Positions 1-9,655 of a DNA stretch of 49,410 nt are shown one piece after another. How positions within the stretch are numbered: the first letter of the stretch is position 1; the number at the start of each line of letters is the position of its first letter. The DNA comes from Spirogloea muscicola (lineage: Eukaryota; Streptophyta; Zygnematophyceae; Spirogloeales; Spirogloeaceae): the NCBI GenBank assembly GCA_009602725.1, contig WELB01000147.1, forward strand, positions 162,710 to 212,119, read 5' to 3'. A program made the translations under genes and the position numbers. Below the pieces are notes generated by a model. It was not told the origin of the DNA. It saw nothing but the letters and a program-made list of their open reading frames with translations, and did no database searches.

Positions 1-1320
1 CGGCCTACATGGGTAGCTGGGCTCACGTGGCAGCCCCAATGAGCCAGAGGTTCCTCGTGGACGGCCAGCGCGTCCTGGAGCGGGTGGCAGCTGAGGTGGA
101 GATCGGTCAGCTGCCTTTTCAGGTTGCCCTCCGCTCTGCCCGCGACGGGCTCCTGGCAGTCCACCCCCGCATGTCGGAACAGGCTGTTCCTTTCATCCAC
201 CTCGCCCACACCCCAGACCAGCGTGCCCAGGCACGCTTCTCGGCGTTGGTTGAACAAGCGGCCTCCGACCAGGTGGTTGAGCTTCTCCCCCCGGCTGACC
301 TGCGAGGGCGCGCCCGACTGCTCTCAGCCTCCTCCCCTGGGGCGGCGGCGTGGCTATCGGCGCTTCCACTCCACGCGGCGCTCACAATGCCTGACGAGGT
401 CTTCCGGACGGCGGTCCACCGGCTCTTGGGCCTCCTTCCCCCCTGCCTCGTGGGCGTCCCTCAATGCGAGTGCGGTGCCCGACACGATGATCCTGCGGAG
501 CTGGCCGCCCACATGCTCCGTTGCGCCCATGGGGGGGAGCGGACCGCTTCCCATGACCTCCTGCTCGACGGTATGCAGGGGGTGTTTTCGGAGGCGGGCT
601 TCAAGGTTGCGGTAGAGAACTCCTCAATCATGCCCATTCAGCTGGGCGCGGACGGCCAGCCCCATACGCGACGCGCTGACCTGGTCGCCATCCCTCCCGG
701 CGGCGGTCCCCGCATCATCGCTGATGTGGTGACAACAGACTGCATCGACTCCGCCAACCCCACCAGATCAGCGTCGTTTGCAGGGCACGCGGTCGGCCAG
801 GCGGCCCGCAGCAAGGAGCGAAAATACGCTGATCACCCGGTGGGGGATGAATTCGCGGCCCTGGCGATGGATGTACACGGGGCTTTCGGCAGCCGCTGGC
901 TGGATCTCATTCAGCGGCTTGCTCGCCAGGCCATTGACCGGCGGCCGGGTCTGCCAGGGGCGATGCCCGGCTTCAACGCTGCCGGGTCGCTCGCACAAGT
1001 CTTCCGCATGCGCCTGGCCGTATCGCTTCAACGCTCCCTTGCCCACGCCGTCCATACGCGCGCAGGCCGTGCTATGGCCGCCGCCTCCGGGTCTCGGCGG
1101 AGCGCCTCTTTCCCTGCAGCGAGCTACTCAGACCTGATGTTGCTCACTCGTGGGTACTGAGCTTTCCTCTGCATCGTTTCTGTGTTCTGCAGTATGTTGT
1201 AGTGTAGTCCTTTCTCCGGCTCCTCTTGCTTTGGCTTTGGACATTGTCCATTCTTTTTTGGGCTGGCTTGGCCAGCCCCTCTTTTCTATGGGCGCGCTTT
1301 TCTCTGTATCCCCTACCTTC
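1..1320 (+). mobile_element. RLE-type non-LTR retrotransposon, family A, copy A1 (5' end outside window)
   Basis: The 3' part of a non-LTR retrotransposon: the end of the polyprotein, then a 3' UTR of about 150 bases ending in the tail hairpin at 1259-1295. It matches the family A copy at 4890-5710 in the same orientation, so two A copies lie head-to-tail. The endonuclease region of this copy has no frameshift, unlike all the others in the window, so it is the least decayed. Elements of this class move by target-primed reverse transcription, which explains the many 5'-truncated relatives downstream. The 5' boundary cannot be seen. Confidence 0.85.
3..1160 (+). CDS. Retrotransposon polyprotein, C-terminal region: zinc knuckle and restriction-like endonuclease
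   Basis: Partial ORF of about 385 codons, open from the window edge; the ATG at 9 is internal, since the frame reads through it in the complete copy near 4890. Counting from that Met, residues 1-150 are the conserved post-RT region. Residues 153-172 form a knuckle C-x-C-x12-H-x3-C, followed by R178-x3-HD at 182-183. D224 of 'RRADL' and D239 of 'ADVV' are 14 residues apart and fit the PD-x12-14-D nuclease core of R2/RLE elements, with Ala in place of Pro. Such nucleases nick the target to prime reverse transcription. The protein ends in a basic stretch and SDLMLLTRGY, shared with other copies. A translated search against R2, NeSL, Utopia and Dualen proteins would settle the clade. Confidence 0.85.
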   Translation, partial: AYMGSWAHVAAPMSQRFLVDGQRVLERVAAEVEIGQLPFQVALRSARDGLLAVHPRMSEQAVPFIHLAHTPDQRAQARFSALVEQAASDQVVELLPPADLRGRARLLSASSPGAAAWLSALPLHAALTMPDEVFRTAVHRLLGLLPPCLVGVPQCECGARHDDPAELAAHMLRCAHGGERTASHDLLLDGMQGVFSEAGFKVAVENSSIMPIQLGADGQPHTRRADLVAIPPGGGPRIIADVVTTDCIDSANPTRSASFAGHAVGQAARSKERKYADHPVGDEFAALAMDVHGAFGSRWLDLIQRLARQAIDRRPGLPGAMPGFNAAGSLAQVFRMRLAVSLQRSLAHAVHTRAGRAMAAASGSRRSASFPAASYSDLMLLTRGY

Positions 1321-1365
1321 TGGCTCCCCCGTTCCTCCATAGCCTTCAGGCCCTGTAGTAGAGAA

Positions 1366-1471
1366 GGGCTCGCCCATTGAGTATAGGGGCTGGGAAAAGC
1401 CAGCCCAGAAAAGAATGAACAAAGGACGAGAAGGGGCCAGGGGAAGTATGAAGAACAACAAGCACAGAAAA
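1366..1471 (-). mobile_element. Family B 3' UTR/tail, solo fragment
   Basis: Reverse complement of the family B 3' UTR as seen after the stop at 11373: GGGCTCGCCCATTGAG, a spacer, then the hairpin GGGGCTGG...CCAGCCC, then the AAAGAATGAACAAAG block and the AGAAGGGGCC block. No coding sequence remains. It lies tail-to-tail with copy A1. Confidence 0.75.
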
Positions 1472-1478
1472 GCTGTAG

Positions 1479-1580
1479 CTGCTCAGCTCGTAGTTTGGCC
1501 CCTTCGAACCTTGTCAATTCTTTTCGGGCTGGCTTCTCACAGCCCTTGCCCCCATTTGGGAGAGCCACTTCTTCTTCTTC
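1479..1580 (+). mobile_element. Family D 3' UTR/tail, solo fragment
   Basis: Matches the 3' UTR after the family D ORF at about 32590-32690: TAGTTTGGCCCCTTCGAACC, then TTGTCAATTCTTTTCGGGCTGG, a TCTCA loop, CAGCCC, TTGCCCCCAT and GGGAGAGCCACTTCTTC. No coding part is left. Confidence 0.75.
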
Positions 1581-1680
1581 TGGCTCGGTGCCTCTGGGTC
1601 TTGTGTCCTGCATGCGATTGTCCATGTCCCTCCAGCGCTCCCAAGCGCTTGCTTTGCACCGCCGCGCCGGGCTTGCAGCA

Positions 1681-1795
1681 TTGTTCATTCTTCTTTGGGC
1701 TGGCTTTGCCAGCCCCTCCTCCATGGGCGAGCACTTTCTTTTTGGGCTGGCTTTTCAGACCCTATTCTCAATGGGCGAGCCCTTCCCTGGCAGCA
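1681..1795 (+). mobile_element. Two tandem tails (A-type then B-type) inserted in copy C1
   Basis: TTGTTCATTCTTC, hairpin GGGCTGGC-TTT-GCCAGCCC and ATGGGCGAGCAC (A-type) are followed directly by GGGCTGGCTTTTCAGACCC, TATTCTCAATGGGCGAGCCC (B-type). The host reads ...TTGCAG before and ...TGGCAG after the insertion, an imperfect target duplication. The uninterrupted paralogous site is at about 27526 (-). Confidence 0.65.
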
Positions 1796-1812
1796 GCCTC
1801 TGGCTCGCACAG

Positions 1813-1840
1813 CTGGGAAGAAGTGGCTCTCCCAATGGGG
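1813..1840 (-). mobile_element. 28-bp tail-only insertion with 6-bp target duplication
   Basis: Antisense copy of the last bases of a D-type tail (CCCCATTGGGAGAGCCAC plus CTTCTTCCCAG in sense). It is flanked by GCACAG at 1807-1812 and 1841-1846. In other family C copies this position reads uninterrupted, GCGCAGCGGGG (near 5880, -). It looks like reverse transcription that stopped within 30 bases of the 3' end. Confidence 0.6.
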
Positions 1841-2008
1841 GCACAGCGGGGTAGCTCTTCCTCCCCTCAGCTCATCTGACTTCCCACTGCCGACCCGGGG
1901 GAAGTAAGAGCGCCCGTCTACCTAGCCTGTGGCTAGGTAGACTGTGGCTCCGCCATGAACACCTGTATGCATCTGGCTGGCTTTCACAGCCGCTCGTTTA
2001 ATATCGGC

Positions 2009-5000
2009 AGCCGCATTCATTCTGTGAGTGGGGCTCTACGTCAACGCGCTTCCCCTCGCCGCAGCCCGGAGTACCTTCAGGCGAAGCACCTTCGCGAGGC
2101 GGTCAGGGCGCCTCGTCCCAGGATGAAGACGAGGCGGCCGCCCCCCGCCGCGCCTCCGCCTCCAGCTCCGTCGCCGCATCCCATCGTCCTCGCTACTTCC
2201 TGCCTCCACTTCGTATGCAGGCCCTCTCCGCCGCCGTCGTCGCCGCCCTTCCCTTTCCATTCGCCACCGCCTTCATCCGCATCGCCTTTACCGCCCCCCA
2301 CATCCCCGCCGCCGCCGCCACCACCGTCGGCGGAGCCTGAGGGCGTGCTGTGCCCCCGATGTCCGAACTTATGCAAGAACGCCAGAGGTCTCGCAATTCA
2401 CACGTACTCCTGCCTGAAGCGCGTCGGCCTCACCGACGCGGCGTCTGCTGCGGCAGTTGCGACTTGCGGCCCCATCGTCTCTGTCCAGGCCGTCCCTGCT
2501 CTGGAGCAAAGCGCGGAGGAGCATCTATCGCCTCCCGCCCGAGAGACGTGTCGGGCACCCGCTATATCGACTCTGCCCTTGACTGTGAAGGGCTGCCGGA
2601 GGTGAACCCACTCCCTCCATCGGATCCCATGTCTCCCGGGCATAGTGCTGCTCCTGATGTTCCTATGCGGGCGTCTCCTGCAACAGAGGGGCCGCAACCG
2701 CAGTGATCCGGGGCGCCGCCGCCCCCGCCGCCGCTGCCTCCACCAACGCCCCCTCTTCCGTCGCCGCCGCCTTCCCGGCCGCCCTTCATCCCGCCTCCCC
2801 GTCACCCCCGCCTCCGTCCTCCTCCTCGCCCCCCCCCGCCTCCACCATCCCCACCGCATCCACCATCGCCGTGTCCGTCACCTTCACCGCTGTCGCCGCC
2901 ACCCCGCCCGCCCGCGCCGCTGCTGTGCCAGTACTGCCGATGGACCTGCCACTCCCGGTCCGGCTTGACCGGCCACGAGCACGCCTGCGCGCTAAACGGC
3001 AACTGTGCAGAGCAGGCTCGGAGCGCAGCGGCCGCCAGTGGCCGCCGCGGTCAACCAGGCAGGCCAGTCCCCCCCGCGCCTTCCCCTCCCACGCCTCAAC
3101 ATTGGCAGTGGCTGGCCGGCCTCGACCTGGCAGCCATCCACCGCCAGGTGGCCCTTCCGCTCGTCCGCCATGTCCCCTGCTGGGTGCGACCGCCCATTCG
3201 TCGCGCGCTCCGCCCGGCGATGCAGAGGATTGCCAGGGACCACCCGGACGAGGCGGCTTGGAAGCAGTTTCTCCTCTTTCCCCGGCTGCTCGGGCGTGCC
3301 CCCCACGAATGCCGCTGGCAGGGCCAGCAGCCCCTTCTGGAGCGCATCCAATTGTTCGAAAGCGGACATTGGGAGGAGCTTCTTGCTCGCCATGATGCAG
3401 CAGTGGCGGCCTTGGCAGCAAACCGAGGTGACGCGCCGGTCGCACCAGACAGGGCCGCCAACGTCCGCCGGGGTCTGCTCTTTGGTCACGCGGGCGAGTT
3501 GTCCAGGGCGGTCCAGGCCCTGGACCACTCGGTGCTGGCGCCCACCAATGCTGCCACAGGGCGGCCCTGGAGTCCTTGCACCCTGCGGCTCGCACCCCCC
3601 TGCCCCCGTGGCTGGCCACCTTCGCACCGCCGGAGGAGGTGGTCCTCGAAGCCGACGCCCTGCGGAAGGCCCTGCAGAGCAGCCGCGGCGCGGCCGCTGG
3701 AGGTCCTTCCCACATGCTTACCGAGCACATCCGGGAAATCTTCCTGGAAGGCGACCCGGCCAACTTCCAGGCGCTCCACCGGGTGTACCTGCTCCACGCT
3801 CGCGACCAGTCCCGGCCAGCATTCGCGGCATCCTGTGCACCAGTACACTGCTGGCGCAGAGCAAGGCTGGTGGGGGGGTCAGGCCCATTGCCATTGGTGA
3901 GGTGCTCTACCGCCTGGTGGGGTGCGCGCTTTGGCAACAGCACGCAGGGCAGGCCCAGGCACACCTGGCGCCCCAACAGTTTGGTGCGGGGCTGCGGAGC
4001 GGCAGTGAGACGGTCGTGCACGGCGTACGGGCCGCCCTGGACCTGCATCCCGAGTGGGTGGCCATGGTGGTCGATGTCCGCAAGGCCTTCAACAGCGTTG
4101 ATCGTGATGTCATCGCGGAGGAGTTGAGAGAGGCCTTCCCCAGCCTTCTACCCTTATTCAGGCTGGGGCACGGTCAGCCATGCGAGCTGCAGAGGCGGGC
4201 GGGGGGTGGTGAGGTGGAGACCCTCCACTCCACTAGGGGCGCGCGCCAAGGGGATCCACTGGCGGGGTTTTACTATGCGTTGTCACATCACTGTGCGCTC
4301 CAGGCCATGGTCGCGGTTCACCCTGGCGTCCTCGTGCCGACATACGCTGATGACACCACGCTGGTAGGGAAGCCAGAGGACGTCGCAGCAGCCTTTGCCA
4401 CCCTCCAAGTGCAGCTGAGCGCGATCGGCCTGGACATTCTGGCGGACAGATGCAGCGCCTGGTCCCCTCTGGACCTGCCAGCCCACCTGCGCCTGCCCGT
4501 GGGCTGCCAGACGCCAGCCGGGGGCCTCACCCTCCTTGGCGTCCCCCTAGGCGCACCTGCCTTTGTGACGGAGCAGCTGCAGGCGCGGCTGCAGGAACAC
4601 CTCCGGCCGGCGGACCATCTTCACACGCTGCAGGACATGCAGCTGGCGACCACTATGCTGACCCGTTGCATCGCGCAGCGGCCACACTATCTGGCCCCCA
4701 CCATCCCTCCCTCACCGGTGGTGAAGGCAGCGTATGCAGCATTTGACTCCGGCATCCTGGGTCCGCGGCCACCCTCGCAGCACCCTGCGTTCCTCACCTC
4801 ACCAGCTGCGCTGCTGCAGGCTAGCCTGCAGCAGCGGCCGGCCGGCCGCGGCGGTTTGGGATGCCGTTCAGTTGCCCAAGCCTGCGAGGCGGCCTACATG
4901 GGCAGCTGGGCTCAGGTTGCAGCCCCCATGTGCCAGAGATCCGTCGTCCACGGCCAGCGTGCCCTGGAGCGGGCGGCAGCCGAAGTGGAGATCGGCCAGC

Positions 5001-5712
5001 TGCCCTTTCAGGTTGCCCTCCACTCTGCCCGCGACGGGCTCCTGGCAGTCCACCCCAACATGTCGGAGCAGGCCGTCCCTTTCGTCCACCTCGCTTTTTC
5101 CCCTGACCTGCGTGCCCAGGCACGCTTCGCGGCGCTGGTTGAAAAAGCGGCCTCTGACCAGGTGGTGGAGCTTCTCCCTCCGTCTGACCTTCGCGGGCAC
5201 GCCCGGCTTCTCTCAGCCTCCTCCCCTGGGGCGGCGGCGTGGTTATCGGTGCTCCCACTTTATGCGGCGCTCACCATGCCCGATGAGGTCTTCAGGACGG
5301 CGGTCCACCGGCTCTTGGGCCTCCTCCCTCCCTGCCTCGTGGGCGTTACTCAGTGCGAGTGTGGTGCCCGTCACGCCAATCCTGCTGGCTGCGCATATGC
5401 TCCATTGCGCGCACGGGGGCGAGCGGACCGGTTTCCACGATCTCCTGCGAGGTGGCATGCAGGGGGTGTTCATGGAGGCGGGCTTCAAGGTGGCTGTGGA
5501 AAACACATTAATAATGCCCATCCAGCTGGGCGCGGACTGCCAGCCCCATACTTGACGCGCCGACCTGGTCGCTATTCGGCCCGGCGGCGGTCCCCGCATC
5601 ATCGCCGATGTGGTGACAACTGACTGCATTGACTCCGCCAATCCCACCAGATCCGCGTCGTTTGCAGGGCACGCGGTCAGCCTGGCGGCCCGGGGCAAGG
5701 ATCGCAAATACA
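2009..5712 (+). pseudogene. RLE-type retrotransposon, family A, near full-length copy A2 (frameshifted)
   Basis: The most complete copy. In order: a Pro-rich N-terminal region; two zinc fingers with identical spacing C-x2-C-x12-H-x3-C at 2351-2413 and 2926-2988; a basic linker; and a reverse transcriptase with VDVRKAFNSVD (catalytic Asp codon 4073-4075), RGARQGDPLAG and YADDTT (4343-4360). The long post-RT region then runs into the CxC knuckle at about 5356. Breaks: the two fingers are in different frames; frame changes near 3560 and 3800; a short deletion near 5390 inside the knuckle; and a stop at 5553-5555 where A1 has an Arg codon just before the ADL nuclease motif. The copy ends abruptly after DRKY at about 5710, where the antisense family C element begins. 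It cannot encode a complete protein but could serve as a family reference. Confidence 0.85.
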
Positions 5713-8700
5713 TGATGGATGCTGCTGCTGATTAAAGAAGAGCGGCTGTGAAAGCCAGCCAGATGCATACAGGTATTCTTGACGGAGTCACAGGCTAGGC
5801 AGACAGGGCGCTCTTAGTACCCCCGGGTCAGCAGTAGGAAGTCAGATGAGCTGAGGGGAGGAAGAGCAACCCCGCTGCGCAAGCCAGAGGCTACTGCAAG
5901 GGCGCGACCGACGCGGCGGTGCAAAGCAAGCGCTTGGGAGCGCTGGAGGGACATAGACAATCGCATGCGGTAGCAGGACACAAGACCCAAAGGCACCGAG
6001 CCTCCAGGAAGTGCTGCACCCTATTCCCGGCGCCGCTGTTCAGCTTGCGATGCCAGCAGCGAAAGTAACGAGGACCACCGACCCCCGTAACACCCCTGGA
6101 TGTCCATGGCCAGGGTAAAAGGTATCACCTGCCGGGTGGTCCTTGTACTTGTGCAACTTCTTCTGTTCGGCCACCTTCACAGCATAGCTGGTCTCAGAAT
6201 TTATGGGGCCCTTCTTCCGGAAGCTGTCGGTGAGGACGACGTCCATGAGGAGCCGCTTGCCACCTCCCAGGGGACGCCAATCAGATCGACACGCCTCGTC
6301 CGAAGGACCCCATCGCGGAGTTGGACGGGCATCACCCCGGTGCTCTCCAATGCCACTGATGTCCCGCCTCCTTGACGATGCCATACATTGCATCTTATAG
6401 GAGGCTGTGGGAGCCCGTGCGCTCACTGCCTTTGGCACACCTGAGCATGTGTGGTCACCCATGAGCAATGCATCATGCTCAATAAGCCCACATTCACATT
6501 GGGTCACCCCTGCCAAGCACAGAGATGGTAAGCCAAGACGGCGGCGCATAGCATCGCAAAACAAAGCATTTTCCATCCGCAAGCCCGCATGCAAAGGCAA
6601 AGCGCGGAGCCACTCAGACGCTTCCAGAGACGAAACAGATAGGAGCAGAGCCTGGCCTCGAGCATCTCCTTGGAGGAGACTCCGGAGATGCTCCAGAGGT
6701 TGCTAGTCTGCAGCACGCATAAACCACGATTGAGCCTCAACATCAGAAACGTCAGCCCAGGCAGCAAAGCTAACAGGCTCATTTACCAGAAGCGGGTATT
6801 CGGCAAAGAGGTCCTGTTGGCATGCTTTGAGAGTCACTTGGAAAGGCAGACTCCCCTGAACCACGTTACTGGTGCGAATCGTCAATACACGTTGTTGCCA
6901 AAGGAGGAATAGTCCAGATATGGACGAAGCCACTGAGCCCAGCAGCCAAGGTACGCTGGTCTGCACAAGCGGACCAAGGGGCGACAACCAAGCCCACCGT
7001 GACGTATGGGCAGCGTACATTGCACCAGTGCTGCTGGGGACTGCTCTAGGGAGTGGGTGAGCAATCATGTCAGCAAGGCATCATTGGAGCTTGACATCTA
7101 TGGATGCATAGACCTCAGCCATGGTAACTGAAGGTGGGACCGTTCTTAGGAGGTGACGTGGCCGCTGTGCCACACTCCTGGTCAAAATGGCCACTGCCAA
7201 CTGAGAGTCCCCGAGGGTGGGGAGCTCTGGCAGGACCTGCATATATCCTTGGAGACGAGCAAGGACAGCACCCTTTGAGAAAGACGGGTCCCCTGTGGGC
7301 ACTCCCAAGATCCTCAAGCCACCCCTCTGGAGTCTGACAAGATGTAGGAACAAGGGAAGGAGGGAAAGAGGGATGCCATTGGGGGACCAGGCAGAGCACT
7401 TGGCAGTACTTATCCCAAGCCCGATGAGCTGGAGCTAGTGCTGAAGCGTGCCGAAAGCTTGCAGCACCTCCTGTGGGGGGCCGAGGAGCGTAGTATCATC
7501 TGCATAACTCGGGAGGAGAACGCCAGGGAGAGCGCTCGCCGTGTTGCGCAAAGCACGGTGATGCGCCAGAGCGAAGAGAAAACCACCCATGGGATCACCT
7601 TGCCATGTCCCCGTCTTTGACTGCAGAACAGCCAAAGAACTCCCGGCCCCCCACCACAATGCAGATGGCGAGCCATACATGCATCGGAAGTGAGGGAGGA
7701 GGGTGGGGTGGGAAAGTACTGCCTTAGCTCATTGGCAATAAGCTGCCGGTCCACGGAGTTGAAAGCATTACGCACGTCCACGCTCAAGGCCAGCCAATGG
7801 GGGTTGACATCCATTGCTGCTCGTACCCCGGTGCACCAGGGTCTCAGCGCCAGCACGCATCCCAGCTCCAAACTGGTGGGGATGGAAGTGCGCCTGGGCA
7901 TTGTCCTGGATCTGCATGATTAGGGTGCGCCCCACAGGGCGCGCCAGAGCCTCCCCCATCGAGATAGGACGCAGTCCGCCGTTATCCTTCTGCAAAGCAA
8001 TGAGATTACTTGTGCAAAGGACTGCGCCTACACGATGTGTGAGGTGTCCACGCGCAACATGGTGGGCGACCCTATGCAACAGGTCGAACTCCTCCAAGTC
8101 GTCCTCCCCATACAACTCCCGCAAGTGCTCAAAGAGCATGCCAGATGGACCCCTTGCGGTTGCCTTGCGGCTGCTCACAAGTGCCCGACGGAAGACAGCC
8201 GGGTCCAAGTCCACTGGTTTGAGCAGGCGTAAAGCTCTCCATCCATGTATCAAAATCACGCGGGGCCGGAGGATGGAGCTGCTGTAGTGCGGCCAGGGTT
8301 GCCGCATCATGCGGTGCTGGCGGGGAGGGCTCCAAGGCTTGGGCAGCCCTGGCAAGGTCGCCGGCTCGCCCGAATCGGATGGCACGTCGCTTGCCCGCCT
8401 CCTTGATATCAGATTCCGACGTGGTGGGCCGATAGTTGGCTTGCCCGAGTTGCGCAGCCGCTTGGAGCTTTGCAAGTAGCAGCTGCCACGCCCCCCTTCA
8501 AAAAGGTGAGGACGCAGCAGCAGCTCCTTGCGACCTGCCTTCCCCTGCGGCAGGCGACCAAGCAAAAGTCGCAGAAACAACGCAAACACAGCCCATGCAG
8601 CCTCATCCTCGCTGTCACGAGCCAGACGTGTCAGGAGGGGCCGAAGGGCTCGCCGTATGTGAGGCCAGGCCCAATACGGGATGTGTCGTAGGAGCTGCGC

Positions 8701-9655
8701 GTTGGTCGTCCGCAGGATCTCGGAGACGTCCACGCTCTCTGCCCACCGCCAGTGTTCTGCCGAAGGCCCTGGTGGTGGTGTTGGCATCGCCCCTCTTGAA
8801 GGGGCTCTGCGAGCCCGAGCGGTGGCGGATGCCTCTGCCTGCTGCGCCTGTCTGTTAGCAGAACGCACGCAGGTCCGCTCGTGCGTGCTCAGACCCGCCT
8901 TGGTGGCACAGAGCCGCCGGCAGAGCCGGCAGCGGAGCTCCACAGGCGGGCAAGAGGTTGCCTCCGCAGGGGGCCGGAGGTCCTCTTGGCCCTGCTCCCC
9001 TTCCCCAGATGCAGCTGGTACAGCGGCATCGCCAGCCACGGGCCCGTCAGCATCACTTGTGCCACTACCACCACTCACCGAACCCATGGCGACAACCACT
9101 TCCAAGCGCCGCCTGGCTCCTCCGCTGCGGCGACCTCCCCTCCAAGATGCAGGGGGGTTTGCGGAAGCCGCGTGCCCTGCAGACGCGGGAGAGGTGCACG
9201 GCGTTGGTTGTGGGTGGGGTTCGAAGCCCGTAAGTAGAGCAGCATGAGAAGCAGTGGGAGAGGATCCTGGGGGAGGGGGTCCTGTGCCCCTCTCCATGTT
9301 GTCCTCCTCCACAGCAATCTCGGATGGTGTATGGGCCGTGGTCAGGACAGCCGCCTCGTCCATCCCTGGGCCTGGTGGGGCCCAGGATGAGCGCGTAGCG
9401 CAGCAGCTTCTGGAGCTCCGGTGCACTGCTCTGGCCGCCAGTGCGCTTACCTCCCCGGCACAAGTGAGCCGAGAGTTAGAACGCAGCCGACCGAGCCAGC
9501 TTGTGAGCTGGGCAGCCGGACCCATATCCCCCGCACGAGGCTGTGCAAGCTGCCTAGGTGCTGTATCCTCCCTCGCCACCGCTGTGGCCGCCGCGGCGCA
9601 CGGCGTGGCATGAGGGACCCCGCCAGCTGGGGGCCGCGCTGCGGACGGCACTCTG
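5713..9655 (-). pseudogene. RLE-type retrotransposon, family C, near full-length copy C2 (multiple frameshifts)
   Basis: Antisense element read from about 9650 down to 5713. It has a low-complexity N-terminus, a zinc finger CRLC...H-x3-C (about 8870-8940) with the same spacing as family A, and RT pieces GGLRPISMGEA, QFGAGMRAG, VDVRNAFNSVDR, MGGFLFAL and YADDTTLLG (about 7510). Post-RT pieces run to 6700, then a CECG...H...C knuckle near 6490, KRLLMDVVLTD and a C-terminus ending SSDFLLLTRGY at 5814. The homologous blocks are scattered over all three frames, so there are at least five frameshifts. The 3' tail (GGCTGGCTTTCACAGCCGCT in sense) lies at 5735-5765. Its 3' end cuts off copy A2 and its 5' end abuts the truncated copy B1, head to head. 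Confidence 0.8.

Larger units (their letters stand above)
1581..2008 (+). mobile_element. Family C 3' end, copy C1, with nested tail insertions
   Basis: Relic of the last ~90 codons of family C plus its 3' UTR; compare the less disturbed copies at 5814-5996 (-) and 27480-27600 (-). Its C-terminal coding part is broken by two nested insertions, 1681-1795 (an A-type and a B-type tail in tandem) and 1813-1840. A perfect hairpin with 10-bp arms lies at 1918-1940 just after the stop-equivalent. The family C tail, GCATCTGGCTGGCTTTCACA followed by GCCGCTC and TTTAAT, ends near 2008. Confidence 0.7.

Noticed and set aside
2786-4048. 420-codon antisense ORF
   Set aside because: Mirror of the family A coding strand in GC-rich DNA; no domains.
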